Below, in pieces: positions 33,500 to 41,543 of a DNA stretch of 64,000 bases. Positions within the stretch are counted from its first letter, which is position 1. Each line of letters begins with the position of its first letter. A program made the translations under genes and the position numbers. The notes beneath the pieces are model-generated. The model ran no database searches, was not told where the DNA came from, and worked only from the letters and a program-made list of their open reading frames with translations. This DNA comes from an uncultured Sphaerochaeta sp. (GTDB lineage: Bacteria > Spirochaetota > Spirochaetia > Sphaerochaetales > Sphaerochaetaceae): positions 2,751,757 through 2,815,756 of the forward strand of contig NZ_OY763408.1 of NCBI RefSeq assembly GCF_963667405.1, in the 5' to 3' direction.

Positions 33500-34050
33500 T
33501 CACTTACCAAGCAACCAATCTACCACATAAATTACACACGTACACCCTCTATCTCAGACTCCGGCTGATAGGTTCGCGCAAGCAGATTTTTCGGATAATT
33601 ATCTCTGATTTGCCTGAGAGGTGATAGTTCACGTTCAAGAGTCGATGGTTCAGAGATATCATAGGCAACCTGGATGTAGTTTGTTTTCCCATTACGGATT
33701 GTCACAAATCAACTTCTTTCTTATTGAGAACCCCTACATAGGTCTCAAATCCTCTGCGAAGTAACTCTATAGCAACAATGTTTTCCAAAATATGCCAGTA
33801 GTCCATATTCTTGATTCCAAGACCTGAATATCTGAAGCTTTGGTCAGATAGATACTACTTGTCATCTGACCTCAGATACTTCTTCCCTCTGATGTCATAG
33901 CGTCTGATTTTGTAGAATGCAAAAGAATTGCAGAGATAATCGATGTATTTGCCGATAGTTTTATGATCTGTCTTTGTCATGTTTGATTCCAACGTATTGG
34001 AAATTGGATGCAAATCAAAACAGTCAACCCATTTCCAGTAAGCGGTCCTT
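33500..34050 (-). pseudogene. Decayed C-terminal half of a DUF4143 ATPase
   Basis: Translating the minus strand gives MTKTDHKTIGKYIDYLCNSF, YKIRRYDIRGKKYLRSDDK, a TAG (33855-33857), then [40 protein letters not shown] and [10 protein letters not shown]. Here one T is missing and the frame shifts (near 33703), resuming as RNGKTNYIQVAYDISEPS and SPLRQIRDNYPKNLLARTYQ. A last shift comes before VDWLLGK and the TGA at 33500. This is the helical and nuclease-like half of the family; the P-loop half is missing. At least one nonsense and two frameshift changes show it is dead. Frames in the other direction across this stretch are shadows. Confidence 0.85.
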
Positions 34051-34147
34051 TTGAGAACACATCAACATGGTAGTATTGCGTATGCTGCCTCACTCTTGGT
34101 TTCCTGATATGGGAATAAGGAACACCTTCTATAATCCAGTGCTCTTG

Positions 34148-34624
34148 TTACAGTTCCAATCGCATGTACACGGTTTCCTGATACCCCACAAAACGGGAAT
34201 TGTACCCTTTTGGGTTTCTTCCGAACTCAATAAAACCAGTTCTTCTGTAGAGTGATACCGCTCTTTTATTATCAGCTACCACAGTCAATTCAAGTTGTGT
34301 ATATCCAGCACTTTGTGCACATTCGATACAAGCAGCGATCAGCCCTCTCCCAATCCCGAGATTCCAATAATCCTTGAGAATGCTTATACCCAATTCCGCC
34401 CGATGTGCTACTTTGTATTTTCTTCCAACAGCATGCATGCCTGCCAGACCTACAATACGTTCATCCACAACTGCAAGAAGTTCAATTTCATGTGTACTGT
34501 CTGCGACTTTCTGCAAGAAAGCCTCTTCCTGCTGCGGATCGTAGCTGTTCTCATCAGGGTATGAAAGCAAAAAATCCGTCTCACTATGTGTTTGGTTGAA
34601 AACCTCAAACACTTCCTGACCATC
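34148..34624 (-). pseudogene. GNAT acetyltransferase, C-terminal part, cut off by IS66 insertion
   Basis: This stretch encodes 158 residues from DGQEVFEVFNQTHSETDFLL to YQETVYMRLEL, with the acetyl-CoA motif YWNLGIGRGLIAACIE and the conserved NKRAVSLYRRTGFIEF. The N-terminus is missing because the IS66 element begins at 34625. The first 23 codons are on the far side at 37183-37251. Removing the element and one target copy restores an unbroken 181-residue gene. A GTG at 34612 could allow translation of a truncated protein lacking the first beta strand. Confidence 0.9.
34617..34624. repeat. Left target-site duplication of the IS66 element
   Basis: TGACCATC stands directly outside the left terminal repeat and is repeated exactly at 37175-37182. 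Eight bases is the usual duplication length for IS66-family elements. Confidence 0.95.
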
Positions 34625-34693
34625 GTAAGCGCACTATAAATCACGATTCAAAATCAATCTGAGAACTTCTATCCTCTAGTCCGGAGGCATAAG

Positions 34694-35044
34694 ATGGAAA
34701 TACGGTTTGAGGATTATGATTTCTACGTCAAACCCGGGGCAACCGATATGCGCAAATGCTCGCCTTCGCTGGCACTCATCGTGCAATATGAGATGAAGCT
34801 TGAGCCTTTTGCAAAAGCGGTATTCCTGTTCTGCGGCGGAACCAAGCGAACAATCAAAGCGATCGTCTGGGACCGAAACGGCTGGATTGAGATCATAAAG
34901 CGTCTCGAATGCGGCTCGTCTTTCAAATGGCCCAACACGGAAGAAGAAGCTTTGCAGATTGAAATCTCCGACCTTCTGTTGTTGCTCAAAGGCTATGATG
35001 TCTTCAGGAGGTTCCCGGTTCTCAGCCCGAGGTATGTAGGCTAA
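34694..35044 (+). CDS. tnpB: IS66 accessory protein TnpB
   Basis: The protein has 116 residues and GGAGG 8 bases upstream of the ATG. It matches IS66 Orf2: VKPGATDMRKCSPSLALIV (the usual form is DMRKGxDGLA), VFLFCGGTKRTIKAIVWDRN, and WIEIIKRLECGSSFKWP. TnpB is required for IS66 transposition in studied elements, but its molecular role is not established. It is the first gene from the left end; the usual tnpA is not upstream of it. Confidence 0.92.
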   Translation: MEIRFEDYDFYVKPGATDMRKCSPSLALIVQYEMKLEPFAKAVFLFCGGTKRTIKAIVWDRNGWIEIIKRLECGSSFKWPNTEEEALQIEISDLLLLLKGYDVFRRFPVLSPRYVG

Positions 35045-35116
35045 GATGATGGCCCAAAAGGCAATAATTCTTCCAGAACCATTGAGCAAAACTTCGTTAT
35101 GTGCTATCATTACTCC

Positions 35117-36772
35117 ATGATAGAGAAGAAGTTAAGGAAAGAAGATCTAGTAAAAATGCAGCCGGATGAACTGGCTGCGCTGGTGCTCAACCTTACTTCA
35201 ATTGTCCAGACACAGAACGAGGAAATCGCAGAGCTCAAGGAGCTGGTCAAGCTCAAGACAGCCGAGCGCTACTGTCCCTCATCCGAACAGATGGGCTGGC
35301 TGTTCCAGGAGCTGGAGATCCTCGACTCGGTGCTCTCCAGCCAGCCCGAGCCGGATCAGACCACCGAGGTCGCAGCCCACAGCCGGAAGGTCCGGGAGAG
35401 AGTCAATGCCTGCAGCGCCCCCGCAGATGCACCGGTATGCGATGTGTTCCATACCGAAGGCGCCGCAGACACCTTGGTCGGCAAGGACGGCATCGTCCTG
35501 ACCAGGGTCGAGGACAAGATCATCGACAAGCTGGCAATGATCCCGCGCAAGATGGTGGTCGAACGCCATCACTACCCCCAGTACAAGGCCTTGGATGTGG
35601 ATGCGGGCAAGGACGGCAAAAGAGTCCTGCTGCCTGCCAAGACATCGGCCCTCGGGGCCTCACCGAGCCTGGTGGCCGGCGTGGTGGTGAGCAAGTTCGA
35701 CGACCACCTGCCCCTGTACCGGCAGGAGGAAATCTTCCGCAGGGAAGGCTACTTCCTCTCGAGGCAGAAGCTGGCCTCCTGGGTGATAACCTACTATGAG
35801 CAGCTGCTGCCCTTCATGGGTTACTTCAAGAAACGGGTCTACCGCTCAGCCTTCCTGAGCAAGGACGAGACCAATGTGTCGGTGCTTGACGTAAGGGGGC
35901 CGACCGGCAAGGTCTCGAAGAGCGGGTTCATGTACATAACCATCGGGGACAGCTACGACGAGCAGACGCGCAAGACGCACAGCCTTGTGCTGCTGGACTA
36001 CATCCAGGGACGTTCGCGTGAGGTCTTGTTCGAGGATATCGGCAAATACAACTACACATCCCACCTGATGACCGACGGTCTGAAGGGCTATCTCTCCTAC
36101 GACAAGCATTGCGTCTGCTGGGTCCATGCGGTTCGGCAGCTGAAGAAGATACTCAAGATCAACAAGCACGACGTCAATGCGCTGAGGATAGTCAAGGAAG
36201 TGGCCAAGCTCTATGACATCGACGAGCAGTACCGGAAGAAGCTGCATAGCGGAGAACTGTCGGCCGACCAGTTCCTTGCCGCCAGGAAGCAGGAATCCGG
36301 GCAGGTCATAGACAGCGTGTATGCCATGGCCGATGAGACCCGCAGGCAGTACGCCCCGAAAGGGGCGATGGGCAAGGCCCTCGATTATCTGGATACCTAC
36401 AAGCCGTACATGAGGACCTACCTGGATGTCGTCGAGGCGACCCCCTCGAACAATGCGTGCGAATTGGTTGCCAAGGCATTTGCGACAGGTCGCAAAAATT
36501 GGCTGTTCTCTCAATCCGTCGACGGTGCAGATGCCTCAGCCTTTTTCTATTCGATGATCGAGACTGCCAAGAGGCAGGCCCTGAATCCCCTGGATTATGT
36601 GGAGGCCCTGTGCACTTTCGGTCCCGGCTGCAGCACCGACGAGCAGTGGGAAGCCCTTCTGCCATGGAAGATAGATCTCTCACGGCTGGACGAGGTCCGC
36701 AAGCGGCGCTTGGCTGCCAAAGCCGATCCAGGGAGGATCTCCCCCTACAGCTTCGTCGGCGCCACTAGGTAG
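35117..36772 (+). CDS. tnpC: IS66 transposase TnpC
   Basis: Counted from ATG 35117 the protein has 551 residues (an ATG six codons earlier is possible; neither has a strong ribosome binding site). It has the N-terminal leucine-rich coiled coil (LTSIVQTQNEEIAELKEL), a zinc-finger-like middle, and the DDE core, with SKDETNVSVLD, HLMTDGLKGYLSYDKHCVCW and, near the end, ATPSNNACELVAKAFATGRK containing the final Glu. No frame damage was seen. It catalyses cutting and joining of the element. It overlaps the convergent tnpA-like gene by 8 bases at the 3' ends. Confidence 0.93.
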   Translation: MIEKKLRKEDLVKMQPDELAALVLNLTSIVQTQNEEIAELKELVKLKTAERYCPSSEQMGWLFQELEILDSVLSSQPEPDQTTEVAAHSRKVRERVNACSAPADAPVCDVFHTEGAADTLVGKDGIVLTRVEDKIIDKLAMIPRKMVVERHHYPQYKALDVDAGKDGKRVLLPAKTSALGASPSLVAGVVVSKFDDHLPLYRQEEIFRREGYFLSRQKLASWVITYYEQLLPFMGYFKKRVYRSAFLSKDETNVSVLDVRGPTGKVSKSGFMYITIGDSYDEQTRKTHSLVLLDYIQGRSREVLFEDIGKYNYTSHLMTDGLKGYLSYDKHCVCWVHAVRQLKKILKINKHDVNALRIVKEVAKLYDIDEQYRKKLHSGELSADQFLAARKQESGQVIDSVYAMADETRRQYAPKGAMGKALDYLDTYKPYMRTYLDVVEATPSNNACELVAKAFATGRKNWLFSQSVDGADASAFFYSMIETAKRQALNPLDYVEALCTFGPGCSTDEQWEALLPWKIDLSRLDEVRKRRLAAKADPGRISPYSFVGATR

Positions 36773-37091
36773 AACTTGCTTTCCTGATTCCCTTCAGCAG
36801 GGCAACCAGATCGTTTGTTGAACTTACCTCTATCTTCGACCCGTAGTACTCGACTATGAATGGTTGCTTCTCAACAGCAGAGGCCCTCGGTTTCCCGAGG
36901 TTCACCATGCCCCCATCCGATGCCTGATGCTCACTGGTATGGGTGGACCCGTATTCCCGTAACCATTTATAAAAGGCTGACCTGGAAATACCACTCCTCT
37001 TTGCATACGAGGCGAAAGAATCTTCCTTCTTTTCGACCCTAGCCTTAGCCCGCTCCACGTGCTCCTGCTTTTCTACCCTTGAATACTTCAT
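36765..37091 (-). CDS. tnpA: IS66 TnpA-like helix-turn-helix protein, in reverse orientation
   Basis: The protein has 108 residues. The N-terminal half is a helix-turn-helix (SFASYAKRSGISRSAFYKWL), followed by a linker and the ending FIVEYYGSKIEVSSTNDLV, which is typical of IS66 TnpA. In known IS66 elements tnpA, tnpB and tnpC lie in this order on one strand. Here tnpA points the opposite way from the right end, so it must have its own promoter in the right terminal region. It may bind the terminal repeats or regulate transposition. Confidence 0.82.
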   Translation of the reverse strand: MKYSRVEKQEHVERAKARVEKKEDSFASYAKRSGISRSAFYKWLREYGSTHTSEHQASDGGMVNLGKPRASAVEKQPFIVEYYGSKIEVSSTNDLVALLKGIRKASST

Positions 37092-37174
37092 CGCTTGCTT
37101 CTCCGTGATTGATGCTTGAAGTCAGTCTATCGACGGAGTTGTCGGTTTCAAATTGGGATTTATAGCCCGCTTAC

Positions 37175-37182
37175 TGACCATC
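37175..37182. repeat. Right target-site duplication of the IS66 element
   Basis: TGACCATC, identical to 34617-34624, directly follows the right terminal repeat. Confidence 0.95.
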
Positions 37183-37251
37183 AGAAAGACTTCCGTTTCT
37201 TATTATGCAGACGAAACCATTTTTCAAAACAATGCTTTTCGTATAGGTCAT
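37175..37251 (-). pseudogene. GNAT acetyltransferase, N-terminal part, cut off by IS66 insertion
   Basis: From ATG 37251 (GGAG upstream) the minus strand reads MTYTKSIVLKNGFVCIIRNG and then SLSDG, ending at the IS66 right end. The frame joins exactly with the C-terminal part at 34624 when the element and one target copy are removed. IIRNG-x-x-SDG is the usual first strand and helix of this acetyltransferase type. Confidence 0.9.
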
Positions 37252-37360
37252 CTTCTTTCTCCGCTGAAGTTTCACCGAACTTAATGTGTCCACTGACTGA
37301 GCACAGATACCACGCCCTTTCGTTTCCAACCTTCTGAAACATCATTTGACAAATCCATGC

Positions 37361-38605
37361 TCAAATTCTTTCCTTGCCAAGGAAAAGATCAATAGCACTG
37401 ATGTGATGTACTCCTTCCTGCTGATCCCTATACGTATCCAGGGAGATAATGTATCGGGGAAAACCATCACGAATCTCCCTGAAAGGCCGATATTCACGCT
37501 CATGTATTCTCTCGGTTGCTTGTAGATCTTCGCCTTGAAGGGTATATGCAACCTGGATATAGGCGTAGCCCTGCATCCCTTTTCTAACGATGAAGTCACA
37601 TTCGAATCTGCCGATTCTTCCGATACTCACCTGATAATCGTTGCTTGCAAGATACAGATATACCAGATTCTCCAGAGAAGGACCGAAACTCAGTCTGTTG
37701 TCTGTATTCATGGCAAAATAGATTGCTAGGTCTGCCAGATAGTATTTCTGGTCTCTCCTGATCGATTGTTTACTCTTCAAATCAAAACGATTGCATTCAT
37801 ACACAATCTTTGCCTTTTTCAAATTCTCAATATAGCCTCTTACCGTCGACGGTTTTGTCTGGAATCCTTCAATCTTCAAACATTCCAACAGATTTTTCAG
37901 AGAGAATGGAGCCGAGTAATTGTTTAGAAGAAAGGATTGGACTCTTTCGTAGACGGCAACATTGGAAATTTTTTTTCTTGTCTTGACGTCTTTCTCAAAT
38001 ATTTCACCGATTACCCCTCTCGTATATACCTGTCTGGAATTGATATCGGGAAATTCCAACGTCTTAGGAAGGCCGCCGTTGAGAATATACTCCTTGAACT
38101 CATCATCCTGGTTTGGGTTAATCTCTAGGTTGAAGAACCTCTTCATTGCAAGATACTCCCCATAGTCCAAAGGATAAATCTCAAAGTTCAAATATCGTCC
38201 CGTCAGTTTCGTGGAGATTTCATCACTGAGAAGATATGAGTTCGATCCTGTCAGAAATACTGAGTAACCTTCCTCCACATAAGCCTGAACAACACTTTCA
38301 AATCCTTTGACATTCTGGACCTCATCAATGAAAAGATAGTGCAAGCCATCCCCATCGATCATGGATTCTATCATCTCTTCCAATTGCTCTACAGATTTGA
38401 TTTTTCTGAATCCCCTTTTGTCCAGCGGGATATAGATGATCTGTGAAGGTCTTATCCCCTTGGCAAGAAATTCATCCATGATTGACTTGAGAATACAGGA
38501 TTTCCCACACCGCCTAATCCCGGTTATAACTTTTATGATGTCGGAATCAAAGAAAGGCCTAATCTTTGAAAGATACTTTTCCCTTGGAAAGATTTTCTGG
38601 ACCAT
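37361..38605 (-). CDS. AAA_14/DUF4143 ATP-binding protein (second intact copy)
   Basis: This full-length protein has 414 residues. The P-loop is VITGIRRCGKSCILKSI (near residues 26-42) and Walker B is LHYLFIDEVQNVKGFE; sensor-type VFLTGSNSYLL follows, then the DUF4143 half with FECDFIVRKGMQGYAYIQVAYTL. The subgroup differs from the copy at 1930 and resembles the two ruined copies that flank it. The role is unknown. It ends about 110 bases left of the truncated acetyltransferase start, and AT-rich DNA lies upstream of its ATG. Confidence 0.87.
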   Translation of the reverse strand: MVQKIFPREKYLSKIRPFFDSDIIKVITGIRRCGKSCILKSIMDEFLAKGIRPSQIIYIPLDKRGFRKIKSVEQLEEMIESMIDGDGLHYLFIDEVQNVKGFESVVQAYVEEGYSVFLTGSNSYLLSDEISTKLTGRYLNFEIYPLDYGEYLAMKRFFNLEINPNQDDEFKEYILNGGLPKTLEFPDINSRQVYTRGVIGEIFEKDVKTRKKISNVAVYERVQSFLLNNYSAPFSLKNLLECLKIEGFQTKPSTVRGYIENLKKAKIVYECNRFDLKSKQSIRRDQKYYLADLAIYFAMNTDNRLSFGPSLENLVYLYLASNDYQVSIGRIGRFECDFIVRKGMQGYAYIQVAYTLQGEDLQATERIHEREYRPFREIRDGFPRYIISLDTYRDQQEGVHHISAIDLFLGKERI

Positions 38606-38756
38606 ATGTATCTCCTTCCTACCATAATTTTATCATAAATCACGTTTTAACGGTACTATTTTTATCATTTTTTTGATTTTAATCCCCTTAAATCTCATAT
38701 TAGATAAAAGTGTTATTGGGAAAGCTTCTGATTACCAGCTCTCTTGAATCGCTCAG

Positions 38757-39157
38757 TCATCTTTCAAGAAGTGTGGGATCAAGCAGGAAATCATAGATGT
38801 TTACGGGCAAAATACCATAATCATCGTACTACTGCTGAACGATATCTTTGGTAATGATGATTTTCTTGAAAGAGTCGTCAATTTTCCTGAAAGGTCGAAC
38901 TTCCTGCATGCGCTTCTCTTCGTCCGGCAAAAAATATGCCGACTGGATAGAGACCCTGGAAGAACCAAGGTTGCACACAAAATCGACTTCCAGTTCCCTA
39001 TGAGATACTTTGCCATCTTTGTCTTTCTTTGCACCAACATCAGTGCGGTAACCTCTTATGCAAAGTTCATTGTAAATTACATTTTCCAACTTCAGAAAGG
39101 ATTTTTGCAACCTTCTACGATTTTCGTTTCCAAATTGAATATCCTATATGCCATTCA
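38757..39157 (-). pseudogene. Decayed C-terminal end of a third-type DUF4143 ATPase
   Basis: The minus strand encodes LKLENVIYNELCIRGYRTDV, RELEVDFVCNLGSSRVSIQS, ERIMQEVRPF-like EEKRMQEVRPFRKIDDSFKK, IIITKDIVQQ, then TAG (38829-38831) followed in frame by YDDYGILPVNIYDFLLDPTL and a TGA at 38757. Family members have Trp before YDD, so TGG to TAG is the likely change. To the right, YRIFNLETKIVEGCKNPF continues the homology in another frame to about 39157, where it meets an unrelated coding scrap. The ATPase half is missing. Confidence 0.8.
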
Positions 39158-39304
39158 GCAATGTGCAAGCAGCATCACCTTCGCGACGCCAACTCCTCGG
39201 TTTCGCTTCGTGACGAGCCGTATCCGGTCCTCAAGTTTCTTCAGCTTTTGCTCGAGGCAGCTCTTCGCGCTGTCCCTCACACGGTAGGATGACATGCCCG
39301 TCAT
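39155..39304 (-). pseudogene. Short coding scrap, possibly from a group II intron reverse transcriptase
   Basis: A 49-codon frame, ATG 39304 to TGA 39155, reads RDSAKSCLEQKLKKLEDRIR then LVTKRNRGVGVAKVM. The R-x-x-T-x-R-N-R-G-V pattern resembles the thumb/maturase region of group II intron reverse transcriptases, but the piece is short. Its base composition is clearly richer in G and C than the DNA to its left, and it abuts the broken ATPase gene. No intron domain V was found at its 3' side. Confidence 0.3.
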
Positions 39305-39306
39305 AC

Positions 39307-39339
39307 AAAAAAACTGAGAGAGCAGTACCACTCTCTCAA
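39307..39339 (-). terminator. Intrinsic terminator on the minus strand
   Basis: On the minus strand TGAGAGAG pairs with CTCTCTCA across TGGTACTG and is followed by seven T residues with one intervening G. It lies 170 bases past the rlmD stop and probably ends that transcript. The 39340-39510 stretch between shows no gene. Confidence 0.75.
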
Positions 39340-39510
39340 TCTAACTACTAATCCTTCTCTACGTTCTCAAATCAGATAGAATTGTTGGAAGGCATCCAAG
39401 ATTGCATCTTCCTATGCTATTGTATAGATTGGAACTTTGCCCTCACCAGAACCGATGTTGTAGTTCGTACGTTCCTCCATTCCGGCTTTATCCTTAACTT
39501 GTCCATCGAC

Positions 39511-40668
39511 TTATTCCCTACTCAAAAGCACAATCGTCTCGATGTGATCGGTATGAGGGAACATATCCACCGGCTGGATGCCCTTCACCTGATAATCGCT
39601 GAAGCGCAGCAGGTAGCGCACATCCCGGTCCAAAGTCCTCGGGTTGCAGGAGATGTAGACAATGCGCCTCGGCTCGAGCTTGATCGCTGCTGCCAGAAAC
39701 CGCTCATCGCTGCCACTGCGGGGAGGATCGAGAAAAAGCACATCACAGCTCTTTTTCTCCTTGGCCAAATCCTTCAGGTAGGATGATGCATCGGCTGTGA
39801 CGAAGTGTACGTTTTCCAGGTTGTTGCGCTCGGCATTGGCCTCTGCATCCCTGACTGCCGTTTCGTTGAGCTCGATACCCAAGACTTCCCCGGCCCCGCT
39901 CTTTGCGGCAATGAGGGCTATGGTCCCTGTACCACAGTAGGCATCGATGACGAAGTCGGTACTCTCAAGCCGGGCCATTCTCATTGCAAGGGTATAGAGC
40001 ACCTCAGCCTGGGTAGGATTGACCTGGAAGAAGGAGGTGGGAGAGATACGGAAGATGAGAGAACAAAGCTCCTCCTCGATGTATCCCTTCCCCCAGAGAA
40101 CCTGTACCGGTTCGTTGCCAAGCACCATGCTGGTCTTCTCTGCATTCAGCTGCTGGGCAACGGTGGTGATCTCGGGATGCTGCCCCTTCAAAGCGGCGAT
40201 GAAGTCTGCTGAGGAAGGAAGCGGAGTGCGACCGCAGATGAGGACCACCATGGCTTCCCCTGTCTTGTTGCTGATCTTGATCAGGACATGCCTGAGGTAT
40301 CCGAAGCCTTCATCCTCGTCGTACGCCGAAATGCCAAAGCGGGTGGCAAGGTTTCGGATGCTCTTGAGAATCCTGTCTGCAAGCGGGTGCTGGACCATGC
40401 AGGACCGGATGGGAACCAAGAGATGGGTTCCCTCACGATAGATGCCGCTGACCAGGCTTCCCTTCCAGTCATAGCCGAAGGTTGCCTGTATCTTGTTGCG
40501 ATAACAGGTCGGATCTTCCATCCCCTGGATTGGGGCGATCGGGGCAAACTGCCCGAGCAGGTCCTCCAGATGGTGCATTTTCATGTCGAGTTGATGCTGG
40601 TAGGAGTAATCCATCAGCTGGCAGGCACCGCAGGTACGGGAGAGTGGGCATTTTGCATATCGTTTCAT
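39511..40668 (-). CDS. rlmD: 23S rRNA uracil-5-methyltransferase, RlmD/RumA type
   Basis: ATG 40668 gives 385 residues (a TTG 12 codons earlier is less likely). The N-terminus has the iron-sulphur cysteines C7, C13 and C16 in CPLSRTCGACQ. The SAM-binding region is VIDAYCGTGTIALIAAKSGA, and the catalytic motifs are FLDPPRSGSDE and YISCNPRTLDRD, where the Cys attacks the uracil. It methylates U1939 (or U747) of 23S rRNA. The TRAM domain of longer homologues is absent, as in several short bacterial forms. Confidence 0.88.
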   Translation of the reverse strand: MKRYAKCPLSRTCGACQLMDYSYQHQLDMKMHHLEDLLGQFAPIAPIQGMEDPTCYRNKIQATFGYDWKGSLVSGIYREGTHLLVPIRSCMVQHPLADRILKSIRNLATRFGISAYDEDEGFGYLRHVLIKISNKTGEAMVVLICGRTPLPSSADFIAALKGQHPEITTVAQQLNAEKTSMVLGNEPVQVLWGKGYIEEELCSLIFRISPTSFFQVNPTQAEVLYTLAMRMARLESTDFVIDAYCGTGTIALIAAKSGAGEVLGIELNETAVRDAEANAERNNLENVHFVTADASSYLKDLAKEKKSCDVLFLDPPRSGSDERFLAAAIKLEPRRIVYISCNPRTLDRDVRYLLRFSDYQVKGIQPVDMFPHTDHIETIVLLSRE

Positions 40669-40739
40669 ACTCTCTACGGTGCTGGGAAACGCCCTGTTTG
40701 TCAATTGTGTTTCCCGCTTCTCTTTGCTATGCTTGGGCT

Positions 40740-41492
40740 ATGAAATACGTGCGATTCACCTACCAAGACAAGGTAAGCTACGGCTTGCTCACCGACGATA
40801 CCGTCCAAGTGCTCGAGGGTTCCCCTTTCAGCACCTACACCATAACTGATGTCCGGCTTAGTGCATCCGAGGTCACCTTGCTCACCCCCTGTGACTACTC
40901 AAAAGCCATCTGCATCGGGTTGAACTACCGTGACCATGCCCAGGAGTTCCAGCTTCCCATCCCCACCGAGCCTGTGGTCTTCCTCAAACCCTCCACTGCA
41001 GCCCTTGCTCCGCTGGGAGTGATCGAATACCCTGCCATGTGCAAGCGGCTTGACTATGAGGCTGAGCTTGCCATTGTCATCGGCAAGAAGGCACGCAACC
41101 TATCCGTCGAGGAAGTCGGTTCCTACATCCTTGGATACACCTGTGCAAACGACATCACCGCCAGGGACCTGCAGCCAAAGACCGGTCAGTGGACGGTGGC
41201 CAAGAGCTTTGACACCTTCTGCCCCTTCGGTCCCTACATCTCGGACGAAGTCGATCCTTCCAATCTGACCATCGAGAGCAGGGTGAACGGGAAGACCATG
41301 CAGAAGTCCAACACGAAGAACCTCATCTTCGCCGTCCCCTTCCTGGTAAGCTATCTCTCCCAGATCATGACACTGTTGCCCGGGGACATCATCCTCACCG
41401 GAACTCCGGGAGGTATCAGCGGGATGCACCACGGTGATACGGTGGAGATCCGCATCGAAGGCTTGGGTGTGTTGAAGAATACCATCGGCTGA
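40740..41492 (+). CDS. Fumarylacetoacetate hydrolase-family enzyme
   Basis: The start ATG 40740 begins MKYVRFTYQDKVSYGLLTDD, and the protein has 250 residues. The catalytic core is FAH-type: ICIGLNYRDHAQEFQ, YEAELAIVIGKKARNL (metal-binding Glu pair), YTCANDITARDLQ, and ILTGTPGGISG. Relatives hydrolyse or decarboxylate 2-oxo acids such as acylpyruvates or 2-hydroxyhepta-2,4-diene-1,7-dioates. No aromatic-catabolism genes are near, so an acylpyruvase-like clean-up function is plausible. No clear ribosome binding site stands before the ATG. The gene diverges from rlmD. Confidence 0.85.
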   Translation: MKYVRFTYQDKVSYGLLTDDTVQVLEGSPFSTYTITDVRLSASEVTLLTPCDYSKAICIGLNYRDHAQEFQLPIPTEPVVFLKPSTAALAPLGVIEYPAMCKRLDYEAELAIVIGKKARNLSVEEVGSYILGYTCANDITARDLQPKTGQWTVAKSFDTFCPFGPYISDEVDPSNLTIESRVNGKTMQKSNTKNLIFAVPFLVSYLSQIMTLLPGDIILTGTPGGISGMHHGDTVEIRIEGLGVLKNTIG

Positions 41493-41497
41493 AAAAA

Positions 41498-41522
41498 GGG
41501 GCTTGGGAAAATCCCAAGCCCC
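41498..41522. terminator. Bidirectional terminator between the FAH and alpha-xylosidase genes
   Basis: GGGGCTTGGG pairs perfectly with CCCAAGCCCC across AAAAT. On the minus strand it is followed by TTTTTT, making a strong terminator for the GH31 operon; on the plus strand the T-run is lacking. Confidence 0.88.
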
Positions 41523-41543
41523 ACATAGTACGTTTTCCTTCGC

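Larger units (their letters stand above)
34625..37174 (+). mobile_element. Complete IS66-family insertion sequence (2550 bp)
   Basis: The ends are imperfect inverted repeats beginning GTAAGCG: the left runs GTAAGCGCACTATAAATC and the right, on the minus strand, GTAAGCGGGCTATAAATC. They match at roughly three quarters of about 31 positions. The element is bounded by 8-bp direct repeats. It carries tnpB, tnpC and, convergently, a tnpA-like gene. All three frames are open, so it may still be mobile. It has interrupted an acetyltransferase gene. Confidence 0.95.

Noticed and set aside
33202..33624. Plus-strand frame of 140 codons between fic and the ruined ATPase
   Set aside because: It covers the fic upstream palindromes and the antisense of the ATPase remnant, and has no family resemblance or ribosome binding site.
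30665..38831. TAG recoded as an amino acid, because three nearby genes have in-frame TAG at aromatic positions
   Set aside because: TAG ends normal genes in this window (for example the binding-protein gene ending at 20919), two of the three cases also carry frameshifts or truncation, and the replaced residues differ (Tyr or Trp). Simple decay explains them.
39195..39260. Group II intron domain V beside the reverse-transcriptase-like scrap
   Set aside because: A GAGCCGTATCCGGT stretch on the plus strand looks similar to domain V by chance, but the pairing strand is absent and it lies inside the scrap's coding frame on the other strand.
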